The notes beneath the pieces were generated by a model, which ran no database searches, was not told the origin of the DNA, and saw only the letters and a program-made list of their open reading frames with translations. Position numbers and translations under genes: made by a program. This document shows positions 33,559 through 41,523 of a stretch of DNA of 64,000 nt, one piece after another. The stretch is from Limiplasma sp048370855 (GTDB lineage: Bacteria > Bacillota > Clostridia > Christensenellales > Aristaeellaceae), in NCBI GenBank assembly GCA_048370855.1, contig DBGEOK010000049.1, positions 1 to 64,000 of the forward strand, given 5' to 3'. Every line of letters begins with the position of its first letter. The first letter of the stretch is position 1.

Positions 33559-33918
33559 AAATTTGTGTTAATAATTGTTCTGGCGATCAGCGGGCCTCTT
33601 TTGCCTGCTGCTGGCGGTTGGAACACGCCGCGATCACAAGGGATCGGCCGGTAATATGCCGGTAGGCGGCAATGCGGGGGGCAGCGGCGCCGGGAACGTT
33701 GGGAAGCGTCGCCGCTCAAGCCCAGCGTCTAAGGACGATGCCCTTGTCGGGACCGCAGGCGGGAACCCCTGTCGCCTTTTATTTTGGCGGCGCAGCCCCA
33801 TTGCCCGTATTGTGAAAAACGGACGCGGCGCTTTTGAGGCGCGCGTGCCCGGCTGACCTTCCCATCAGCCGGGCGTTTCCTTTGGATCAGAACGCGGACG
33901 GTTTCTCGCATGGATCGC
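33559..33918. other. Intergenic stretch, no gene recognised
   Basis: About 360 GC-rich bases with no supported coding frame on either strand. The only structure is a perfect 10-bp stem (GCCCGGCTGA / TCAGCCGGGC, 33847-33874), 45 bases beyond the GH3 stop, which may act as that gene's terminator although the T-run is weak. Confidence 0.5.
33847..33874 (-). terminator. Possible terminator of GH3 gene 33919-36309
   Basis: Perfect 10-bp stem with an 8-base loop, 45 bases after the stop. No T-run on the minus strand, so Rho-independent activity is uncertain; it may serve transcript stability instead. Confidence 0.45.
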
Positions 33919-36309
33919 TCATTCGACCACAGTTACGGCGCCCGTCAGGTCGCCGATGCGAAGGGTATGCTCGCCGGGCTGCTCCAGCGTGATTTCAAAC
34001 CCGGCGATTCTCCAGCTTTCCCCATTGATCGGGAGAAGCTTTTCCGCGACAAGCGTTTCTCCGTCATACAGCGAGACGTTCTCCACATCGTCGTTTCCGT
34101 GGTTGAACACCAGGCAATACACCTGGAACGGTTCCCCGGCCTTGACGTTGTAGGTTTTGTTGATCGTTACCTGCTTATATACAAAGGAGCCATAGTCCGT
34201 GGAGGTCTCCACGCGGTCATACTGGACGGGCAGGGTCAGCGCGCGGTATTCGATCTCGGACGTCTCTCCATACCGCATGCCGTATTGCGTACAGAACAGC
34301 GGGTCGCCGTAATTGACCGGCACGTTGTTGGGATCCTCTAGCTGGAGCGCGGACAGGATCAGGCGAACATAATCATCGGCTCCATAATCGTTGGCCACAT
34401 CGCCCCAGTTTTCCGTGCTTTGCTCAACGCTTCTTTCCACTTCTTTTACCAGTTTTCCCTGAGGCTGATATTTTCCCGCGATCAGGTCCGCGTAAATCCA
34501 GGGGTCCATATAATTGGAAAACTCGTGGGACGCCGCGGAGCCGTGGTCGGGCGTCCGCTTGACCGCGTTATACAGGATGGCGTCCGCTTTCGCCGCCGTC
34601 CACTCATCCGGGAAAGTCGATTCCAAGGTGACGATCAGCGGCTTTCCCGCCTCGAGCGCGTCCTCCATGTAGAGCTCGGAAGCGTCGTTGAGCACGTCGG
34701 CGTCGACGATGACCACGTCCGCGTCCCGCACGTCCTCCACAACGGCGAACGTATCCGCCAGATGAGCCGCATATTTTTCCGCGACCTTGGCATTGGTTCC
34801 GGCCAGATAGATCTTTGTGCCGGCGGCAAGCGGGAGCAACTGATTTTGGTTTTTCAGCAAAACCACCGATTCAATTTCCAGCCGCTCCTCCAGCGCGATC
34901 AATTCGGGGTTTCTGGCGGCGGACAACGAAGCGTTATCCGTGATTTCCCATGGGTCGGTCCGGTAAGCCTCGCTGGCGGCCAGCTCGAGCACCGCGTCAA
35001 GATCGGCGTACGGATCTTCAAACATCCCCGTCTTGAACTTGCTCGCAAGCACCCTTTTGGCGGAACGGTCCAGCAGGGCTTCGTCGCAAATGCCTTTATC
35101 CACCGCCGAAACCAGCGCTTCCGGCAAATTGGGCGAACCGGCGGATTCCATCGTCGTGCCGTTGAGGAGGGTTCCGCTTCCGAACATATCCACGCCCGCG
35201 GTCAGCATACAGGTATACAGCATTTCTGGGTCTAGCTGATATTCGTCCAGGTTGACGCCCTCCGCTGTGACGCCGCTTGCGTGGCCCGCCGCGGAATGGC
35301 TGCCGAAGGAACCCCAGTCGGTAATCACGACCCCGTCATAGCCCAGCGTTTCGCGCAGAACGCCCAGCGTTTCGGAGTCAAAATCCGTTAGAACCTGGCC
35401 GGACAGCCCCAAGCCCTGATTGTTGGTCATGATCCAGCCAACGCCGTTGTCCACCGCGGCCTTCCAGGGAATCAGCCAGTTGTCCAGGCTTTCCGCCGGG
35501 CTGATGGAGGATTCGTACGCTTTGGCGATGAAATGCTTGGCGGTCGCCTCGATTCCGGCATTTTGAATGGCGGATATTTCCTTGCCCGCCACCTCGGCCA
35601 CATACGCGGGCGTTTCTCCGTAGCTTTGCCCCAGCTCGACCGCGGAGGGATGGAAAACGACCTGATACTTCAGCGCCTTCATTTCCTTAGCCTGCATGGA
35701 CACGATTTTTTCCACCAGGTCGGAATCGTTCGCCGTTCCGTAAGCGGTATGCATGGCGTCCACCATGCCGCCCCAGGTGTTGTACTCGCGGTCGCTTGCC
35801 AGCGTCACCGGGATGCCGTGCGCCGTCGCTTCGGCATAGGCCTGCAGCGCGTTATGATGGGCGACCTGCTGAGCGGGCGTGCCGTTTGCGTTGTCCAGGA
35901 AATTGGAAATTCCAAACTCCCGCATATACTGATAATCCTGATTGTCCTCCGTCAGGACGAACGTTTCCGGGTCCATATCGTCCGCCCTGCCCGCGATATT
36001 TGCCATAAACAGCAAGGACGCCTTTTCGCTTACGGTCAGCAGACCGACCAGATCGTCGGCCCGGGCGGCGTCCTCCAGGCGCCAATCCTCATAGGCGTCC
36101 AGCACCCCGTCCCTATCCATATCCTTGAATTTGAACCCGTCGATTTCAAGGATCGGCGTGATATCCGCCATGTAGGTCAGCCTTTTTTGGACCGCGCCTG
36201 CCTCGATCACCGCATAGGCGTCCGCCTTTACGTCCGTTTCGCAAAAGCCGGTGGGGCAGAGGCAGAGGAGCAGCGCGGCGGTCGTGATGATACTCAAGAT
36301 TTTCTTCAT
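33919..36309 (-). CDS. Secreted glycoside hydrolase family 3 protein (large type)
   Basis: The 796-aa protein has a signal peptide (MKKILSIITTAALLLCLC) and the EF-hand-like DMDRDGVLDAYEDWR at about residue 66. Barrel motifs are LASDREYNTWGGM, TAKHFIAKAYES and the nucleophile aspartate in GVVITDWGSFG (about 330). The GH3_C domain has ESVVLLKNQNQLLPL and a C-terminal beta-sandwich (AGEPFQVYCLVFNHGNDD). It is the most divergent of the four large GH3 proteins here: the usual RGGDS after KHF is KAYES, which could change the active-site rim. Single gene, between the TetR operon and another GH3. Confidence 0.93.
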   Translation of the reverse strand: MKKILSIITTAALLLCLCPTGFCETDVKADAYAVIEAGAVQKRLTYMADITPILEIDGFKFKDMDRDGVLDAYEDWRLEDAARADDLVGLLTVSEKASLLFMANIAGRADDMDPETFVLTEDNQDYQYMREFGISNFLDNANGTPAQQVAHHNALQAYAEATAHGIPVTLASDREYNTWGGMVDAMHTAYGTANDSDLVEKIVSMQAKEMKALKYQVVFHPSAVELGQSYGETPAYVAEVAGKEISAIQNAGIEATAKHFIAKAYESSISPAESLDNWLIPWKAAVDNGVGWIMTNNQGLGLSGQVLTDFDSETLGVLRETLGYDGVVITDWGSFGSHSAAGHASGVTAEGVNLDEYQLDPEMLYTCMLTAGVDMFGSGTLLNGTTMESAGSPNLPEALVSAVDKGICDEALLDRSAKRVLASKFKTGMFEDPYADLDAVLELAASEAYRTDPWEITDNASLSAARNPELIALEERLEIESVVLLKNQNQLLPLAAGTKIYLAGTNAKVAEKYAAHLADTFAVVEDVRDADVVIVDADVLNDASELYMEDALEAGKPLIVTLESTFPDEWTAAKADAILYNAVKRTPDHGSAASHEFSNYMDPWIYADLIAGKYQPQGKLVKEVERSVEQSTENWGDVANDYGADDYVRLILSALQLEDPNNVPVNYGDPLFCTQYGMRYGETSEIEYRALTLPVQYDRVETSTDYGSFVYKQVTINKTYNVKAGEPFQVYCLVFNHGNDDVENVSLYDGETLVAEKLLPINGESWRIAGFEITLEQPGEHTLRIGDLTGAVTVVE

Positions 36310-36389
36310 AAGGATTCTCCTTTAAAAAACGGTCGGTTCTGGATGCGCGTTCCTGGGCATCCAATAAATTGGAATTTTCCTTTGAATCG

Positions 36390-36432
36390 CAAAACCACCC
36401 CGGCCGCCGCTACACGCGGCGACCGGGGTGGC
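36390..36432 (-). terminator. Terminator of GH3 gene 36450-38903
   Basis: On the minus strand a long GC stem (CCACCCCGGTCGCCG / CGGCGGCCGGGGTGG, one mismatch) followed by TTTTGCG, 18 bases after the stop. Confidence 0.85.
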
Positions 36433-36449
36433 TCCCTGTTAGCGGAGAG

Positions 36450-38903
36450 TCATTCCACGATATTGATATTCTTGCTCAAATTACCAACGGTAATGGTGTG
36501 TTCGCCCGGCTCGTTGACCGTAAGCGTCATCTCTACGACGCGCCAGCTACCGCCGTTGACCGCCATAATCTTTTCCGCGATTACGGAGCCGTCGCACTGC
36601 GCCGAAACGGTGGCGATGCCGTCATCGCCGTTGTTCCACAGCAGAACGTAGGCGGGGAAGGGCTCGCCGGCCTTGGTTTCCACCACGGATTCATAGCTGG
36701 TCGAGGTAGAGCCGTTGGACTCGGTCACTACCTCATGGGTCGCGCGGGGCAGCACCAGCGTGTCGTATACAAATTCGGGCTGAGCGCCGTACTTCATGCC
36801 ATACTGATACTGGATCAGGGGATCGCCCCAATTGCCGGGTACGGTGTGGTTCTCGCTGGTCTTCATGGTGGCCAGCAGCATCATGCGCACCCACGGGCTC
36901 GCGCCCTGATCGCCCGCCAGATCCTTCCACTGGCTGTTGTCCATCGCGGCATCGCGGGCGATTTCCTTGACCACCATGCCGGAGGGTTCGGCATCTCCAA
37001 AGAGGAGCTGAGCCAACACGATGGGCTCTGTGGTGGTTATGAAGCCGCCGGCGCCCGTGCCATGGTCCGCGGGACGGGAGAAGGTGAGCGCCAGCAGCGC
37101 GTCGGCGTTCTCGATCAGATAGGTGCTGGGGTCCACGCAGTTGGCGATGACCACCAGCTTCTTTCCGGCGTCCTTCGCGTCGTCAATCATCAGCTCGGCG
37201 GCGTCGTTGATCTGGGTGCAGTCCGCGATGACGACGTCCGCGTTCTCGATTTCATCAACCAATTCGGCATAATCGGGCAAAACCTTTTTGTAGCCGTCCA
37301 GGGTGATGGCGGAAGCGGTGGAACCGATATAGACCTTGATGTTCTTTGTAAGGGGCAGCAGGTTGTCGTCGTTTTTAATCAGGATCGCGGATTCCGCCTG
37401 GAGCTGGCGCTCCAGAGCGACAACGTCCGGATTGCGGGCCGCGGTCAGCGTATCGTTGTCCACCACATCCCAGGGCTGCGCGATATACTCGGCGGAGGCG
37501 GCGAGGGCCAGCGCCTTGTTGACATCGGAATAGGGGTTTTCAAACAGGCCCAGCTCGAATTTGTCCTTCAAGACGCGATAACAGGTTTCCCAGCAGCGCT
37601 CTTCCGAGATAAGCCCCTCGCTGATGACCGTATTCATCGCGCCGCGGTCGGCGGTCGCCATATGGCCGTCGCCGGAATAATCGGCCGCGGGGCTGCCAAT
37701 CTGATCCAGGCCCAGGTTGATGGTGAAGGCATAGCGCTCGGGAATGGACAGGCTGAGGATATCCACGCCGTCCACCGTGACGCCGGAGGAGTTGCTGTCG
37801 CCCTGATCGCCCCAATCGGACACGATGATGCCCTCAAAGCCCAGGGTGTTGCGCAGATAATCCATGGTTTCCTTGTCGTAGTCCACATGCACCGTGTTGG
37901 ACAGGCCGGTGCCGTAGCCGTTGGTCATGACCCACTTGGGATTGCTTTCCAAAGCGATTTTCCAGGCGGTCATCCAGTTGTCCACGGTTTGGGCGTCGCT
38001 GCGGGCGTTCTGGAAGGAGGAATCGCCGCCGCGGGCGATAAAGTGCTTCATGCAGGCTTCGGTGCCGCCCTCCACCTGAATGGCGGCCACTTCTTCCTTG
38101 GTCATGTTTCCGGCATACTCGGGATCCTCGCCGTTCCAGGAGCCCAGCTCCTGGCTGTAGGGATGGAGCACCACATGGATGCCCACCGCGCGGCTTTCCA
38201 AGGAATACTCTGTCCACAGCTTCTTTGAAAGCTCCGGATCATTGGCCGCGCCGAAAGCGTCATGGGCGGTGTCGATCATGCCGCCCCACGCGTTGTACTG
38301 ACGGTCGTTGGAAATGACAATGGGGATGCCCAGGCGGGAATCCTCGCCCAGCGCCTGCATGGCGTTATGATACACGATTTGCTGCGCGGGGGTGCCGTTG
38401 GTGTTGTCAAGGTGGGTGGTGATGTTCAGTTTATTGATATAATACCACATGGACTTGGCGGGGAAAGATACGTCTCCGCCGTCCGTCACGCTAACGGTCT
38501 CATCCGTGGAGAACATATAGCGATCATCAGCAAAGTCTACGCCGGTCGGATCGCCGCAGGTATTCACATGGAAGAAAAGGCCGGCTTTTTCTTCCAGCGT
38601 CATCTGGTCATAGAGGTCCCTGACGCGCGCGTCGATATCCTGCCGCCAGTCCTCATAAACGTCAAGCTGGCCGTTGCCGTTCAAATCCTTGAACGTAAGG
38701 CCGTCCGCCTCCAGAAGGGCCGTTACGCCGCTTAGATAGCCCAGCTCGATTTGCTCGCCCGCGGCGGGAATGACGGCGATGGCTTCATTGACCTGGTCAT
38801 AGCTTGTAAAGCGGGGCGTATCGGCCGCCTCTTGTGCCAACGCGGGCAGCCCGAGGCTGCCAACGAGCATGACGACGGTTAGAAACAGGGACAGTTTTCT
38901 CAT
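36450..38903 (-). CDS. Secreted glycoside hydrolase family 3 protein (large type)
   Basis: The 817-aa protein has a signal peptide (MRKLSLFLTVVMLVGSLG, cleavage after ALA) and calcium-loop-like DLNGNGQLDVYEDWRQD. Barrel motifs are ISNDRQYNAWGGM, MKHFIARGGDSSF and the nucleophile aspartate in GIIVSDWGDQG (about 361). The GH3_C domain has AESAILIKNDDNLLPL, and the tail is a beta-sandwich (AGEPFPAYVLLWNNGDDG). Similar throughout to the protein at 24452-26887, including the VRMMLLATM and WGDPLIQYQYGMKYG stretches. Single-gene unit with its own promoter region and terminator. Substrate not determinable. Confidence 0.94.
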   Translation of the reverse strand: MRKLSLFLTVVMLVGSLGLPALAQEAADTPRFTSYDQVNEAIAVIPAAGEQIELGYLSGVTALLEADGLTFKDLNGNGQLDVYEDWRQDIDARVRDLYDQMTLEEKAGLFFHVNTCGDPTGVDFADDRYMFSTDETVSVTDGGDVSFPAKSMWYYINKLNITTHLDNTNGTPAQQIVYHNAMQALGEDSRLGIPIVISNDRQYNAWGGMIDTAHDAFGAANDPELSKKLWTEYSLESRAVGIHVVLHPYSQELGSWNGEDPEYAGNMTKEEVAAIQVEGGTEACMKHFIARGGDSSFQNARSDAQTVDNWMTAWKIALESNPKWVMTNGYGTGLSNTVHVDYDKETMDYLRNTLGFEGIIVSDWGDQGDSNSSGVTVDGVDILSLSIPERYAFTINLGLDQIGSPAADYSGDGHMATADRGAMNTVISEGLISEERCWETCYRVLKDKFELGLFENPYSDVNKALALAASAEYIAQPWDVVDNDTLTAARNPDVVALERQLQAESAILIKNDDNLLPLTKNIKVYIGSTASAITLDGYKKVLPDYAELVDEIENADVVIADCTQINDAAELMIDDAKDAGKKLVVIANCVDPSTYLIENADALLALTFSRPADHGTGAGGFITTTEPIVLAQLLFGDAEPSGMVVKEIARDAAMDNSQWKDLAGDQGASPWVRMMLLATMKTSENHTVPGNWGDPLIQYQYGMKYGAQPEFVYDTLVLPRATHEVVTESNGSTSTSYESVVETKAGEPFPAYVLLWNNGDDGIATVSAQCDGSVIAEKIMAVNGGSWRVVEMTLTVNEPGEHTITVGNLSKNINIVE

Positions 38904-38971
38904 GGTACAACCACCTTTCTTGATTTGGAGATAGACTCTCCTTTTTCAACAGCATAGCGTACTTCTTGCTC

Positions 38972-39048
38972 TTTCGATTATGGAATCGAGGTACAAAGGC
39001 TTGGATAAACCATGCGATTATGAAGAAAACAGGAGAATCCGGTCATTT
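38972..39048 (-). promoter_or_regulatory. Candidate regulatory sites upstream of GH3 gene 36450-38903
   Basis: Two copies of a CGATTATGRA-type sequence lie at 38974-38995 (CGATTATGGAATCGAGGTAC) and 39014-39033 (CGATTATGAAGAAAACAGGA), 40 bp apart. The second runs into GAGAATCCGGTCAT, which resembles the GAATATCCGGCA repeats before the histidine kinase gene. The 27060-27096 site has the same CGATTATGGGAAAATCAGG. Confidence 0.4.
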
Positions 39049-39054
39049 TGCTAT

Positions 39055-39087
39055 AAAAAATCGGGCGGGCTTAGCGGCCCGTCCGAA
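39055..39087 (-). terminator. Terminator of the GH3-beta-helix-CBM9 operon
   Basis: Minus-strand stem CGGACGGGC / GCCCGCCCG (one mismatch) with a 6-base loop followed by ATTTTTTATAG, 18 bases after the CBM9-like stop. Confidence 0.9.
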
Positions 39088-39104
39088 TGGAAACCTCGTT
39101 TGAC

Positions 39105-39890
39105 TTATTCCGCCAGCGTTACTAAGCCCCACTGGCTGGGATTGGCGTTGATCTTCAAACTGCCGCACCAGGCCATCTGCGGGATGTATTCCGTGCCGGG
39201 GCAGGGATAGCTGATATCGGTGATGGCAAAGTTGCAGCTCAGGGTATCGCCCACGGCGGGGGCGTACACCTCGATTTTATTATTGGAAAAGCAGGCCCAG
39301 GGAATGATGGCTTCCCAAATAAAACCGGTAGCGGTAAGCTGAACGGCGCATTCGTAACCGTCCAAAACGCTTTCGCCGCCGTCCATGCCTACGCTCACAA
39401 AGCGCAGCCTGGCATCCTTAGGCACCATGGAACGGTCGATGGCGGTATCCCAGTAGCCTTCATCCATTACAAAGTATACCAGAAAATCGTTCGTGCCGTA
39501 TTCCTGCCGCTCGGGGTCGGCGTTGGGATCGGTGGATATATACAGCTTCAGGTTATCCTCGCCGTCGATGGGCAGCATTTCAATGGCGCCCAAGGGGGTG
39601 TCCTCCGTCACGTCGGCGGCCATGTACAGGTTTTCCTCATCCCAGGAGAGGTAGAACTTGGCGGAGCAGTCGTTGGCGCCCTGCCAGAACACGACGTCCC
39701 GGATGACCTGAGCGGCGTCCTCCACGATGGCGGGCGAATCCAAATTCCATTCGTCCAGCTTGCCGTCAATCACAATCCCATTGGCCTTGTGCGCGGTGAT
39801 GTTGGGGCGGGCCGTTTCTTCTGCCAGCGCGGGGGCGGTCAGCATCATGGCAGCCATCACTCCGGCAATGAATTTGATCGGTTTTTTCAT
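39105..39890 (-). CDS. Secreted CBM9-like (DOMON-related) carbohydrate-binding protein
   Basis: The 261-aa protein has a signal peptide (MKKPIKFIAGVMAAMMLTA, cleavage after ALA) and one CBM9-type beta-sandwich: GIVIDGKLDEWNLDSPAI, KFYLSWDEENLYMAADV, LKLYISTDPNADPERQEYG, FIWEAIIPWACF and NPSQWGLVTL. A paralogue is encoded at 60398-61210. CBM9 domains bind reducing ends of glycans, but free-standing versions may be sugar sensors or scavengers. Last gene of a three-gene unit after GH3 and beta-helix genes (132 bases from the latter). Confidence 0.85.
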   Translation of the reverse strand: MKKPIKFIAGVMAAMMLTAPALAEETARPNITAHKANGIVIDGKLDEWNLDSPAIVEDAAQVIRDVVFWQGANDCSAKFYLSWDEENLYMAADVTEDTPLGAIEMLPIDGEDNLKLYISTDPNADPERQEYGTNDFLVYFVMDEGYWDTAIDRSMVPKDARLRFVSVGMDGGESVLDGYECAVQLTATGFIWEAIIPWACFSNNKIEVYAPAVGDTLSCNFAITDISYPCPGTEYIPQMAWCGSLKINANPSQWGLVTLAE

Positions 39891-40021
39891 GTGTTTACTC
39901 CTTTCGTCAGCGGAAGATATCCATCTGCGTGCCCTTTTTCGACGATGTCATCATAACAGATTTTTGACAAGGGTAAGCAGGATATTCATACACAGAAAAC
40001 GGGAAAATCTGAAACCGGCTC

Positions 40022-41455
40022 TTATGGGACGAGGCAAAACGCATCCGATGCCTGCGACACATCCATGGGCAGATCCAGCGTATTCCCGGCCCATACGCTG
40101 CCGCCGAGCGTTCCGACCGCCTGCACGCTGGCGGCGGCGTCGCCCGTGAACGTATTGCCGCTGAAACGGCTAAAGCCGATATCCCGCAGGTACAGCGCGC
40201 AGCATTGGCTCCCGTCAAACAGATTGTCCGCCACATCAACGGAAACGCCGCCGTAGGCCATCACGGCCACCCAGTTGTTTCGCAGCGTATTATGGGTAAA
40301 GGCCGCGGGCGTGGCGTCCAGCCGCACGCCGCACACGGTGCAGCGCTCCGCCGTGCAGCCGGTCATCAGCACATGGCCCTCCTTTTGCAGGTTAAATCCA
40401 TTTTCGCAATCAATCGCGGCGCAGCTTTGCAGCGTGTTGCCGCCGCCGCCCGCCATAAAGTACCCCTGCCCCGTGCCGCTCGCCGTGCAGTCGATCATGG
40501 CGCTGTCCCGCACGAGGGAAAAGAACAGGCCCTGATCGCAGTCCGTCGCGCCGCATTCCCACAGCAGGATATGCCGGCTGGCGCGGATATCCAGGCCATG
40601 GTTCGTTTGGGCGGCAGTGCAGTTTCGCAGGAGGCCGCCGTCGCATTTTGCCGCATAGATGCCAAAAACGCCGCAGCGATCCGCTTTGCAGTTTTCCAAC
40701 AGGATGCTGCGGTTGTACAGCAGCACCATGCCCATGGAACCATCGGAAACGTCCGCGTTGCGGACGATCACCTCGTCACAATCGCAGCAGATAATCTCCC
40801 CGGCATCCTCGGGAGCCGTAACCAGCGGCTCGGACGCGGCATAGAACAGCGGTTTTCCATTCACCGTGCAGTTTTCAATGGTATGGGAAGTAAAGTACCC
40901 CACGTCCTCCCCCACCTCGAACAGCCCGGTGAGTACGGGCAGCCCCTTGCTGCTTTCAGAAAGCGGCGGCCCGGCCAGGGAGATGCCGCAGCCGGTAAAA
41001 GCGCAGTCCCGCGCCGTCATGCGATAGACGCCGCCGCACCATATGCCGCAGGAGGAGGTGCGCCAGGCTTCGTCGGCGAGGGAGACGCGGCAGTTTTCTA
41101 CGCTCATATCATCGCCAACCGCATAAATGCCGGTGCGGCGGAAGCGGATATCTATGCCCTGAAGCGCCACCTTGTCGGCTTCCACCCGAATCGCCGCCTG
41201 AAACGCCGGCGCGTCAACGACCGGGGAAGCGCCGGCGGCAGCCCGCAGGGTAATCGCTTTGGCGACGACCAGCGGGAACGTTTCGTTTTCTTCCGTATAA
41301 AAGCCGTCGCCCAGCTCGATAACGTCTCCGTCGTTGCAAAGAGCCAGCGCTTCCGTCACGCTCATGCCCTCGGGCGATACGGCATAGGTTTCCGCGCTGG
41401 CCGCCAGCGGCAGCAAAACCAGCAGCAAAATCCACAGGATTCTTTTCACACTCAT
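40022..41455 (-). CDS. Secreted right-handed parallel beta-helix protein
   Basis: The 477-aa protein has a signal peptide (MSVKRILWILLLVLLPLAA, cleavage after ASA) and at least ten imperfect coils of about 22-25 residues rich in NC/DC steps, for example VENCRVSLADEAW, MTARDCAFTGCGI, LENCKADRCGVFGI, LRNCTAAQTNHGLDI, LWECGATDCDQGL and LMTGCTAERCTVCGV. This is the NosD/pectate-lyase-like fold seen in polysaccharide lyases, epimerases and some surface adhesins. No catalytic set is obvious. The Met at 41455 is chosen because the signal peptide begins there. It follows the GH3 gene by 68 bases. Confidence 0.85.
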   Translation of the reverse strand: MSVKRILWILLLVLLPLAASAETYAVSPEGMSVTEALALCNDGDVIELGDGFYTEENETFPLVVAKAITLRAAAGASPVVDAPAFQAAIRVEADKVALQGIDIRFRRTGIYAVGDDMSVENCRVSLADEAWRTSSCGIWCGGVYRMTARDCAFTGCGISLAGPPLSESSKGLPVLTGLFEVGEDVGYFTSHTIENCTVNGKPLFYAASEPLVTAPEDAGEIICCDCDEVIVRNADVSDGSMGMVLLYNRSILLENCKADRCGVFGIYAAKCDGGLLRNCTAAQTNHGLDIRASRHILLWECGATDCDQGLFFSLVRDSAMIDCTASGTGQGYFMAGGGGNTLQSCAAIDCENGFNLQKEGHVLMTGCTAERCTVCGVRLDATPAAFTHNTLRNNWVAVMAYGGVSVDVADNLFDGSQCCALYLRDIGFSRFSGNTFTGDAAASVQAVGTLGGSVWAGNTLDLPMDVSQASDAFCLVP

Positions 41456-41476
41456 CACACCGTTCGTAAACCGGAA

Positions 41477-41507
41477 GCCGGAAGGCAGGCAGCGCCCGCC
41501 TCCCGGC
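41477..41507 (-). other. Intercistronic hairpin between GH3 and beta-helix genes
   Basis: GCCGGAAGGCAGGC / GCCCGCCTCCCGGC form an imperfect 14-bp stem with a 3-base loop, without a T-run. It may stabilise the upstream mRNA or cause partial termination, lowering expression of the two downstream genes. Confidence 0.45.
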
Positions 41508-41523
41508 AAAGGAATGGATAGCA

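Noticed and set aside
36369..38228. 619-codon plus-strand open frame opposite the next GH3 gene
   Set aside because: Same antisense artefact with repetitive VVDGG/HDVG-like composition; the minus-strand GH3 protein is conserved throughout.
40205..41521. 438-codon plus-strand frame opposite the beta-helix gene
   Set aside because: Mirror of the beta-helix coding frame; no domain and no ribosome binding site.
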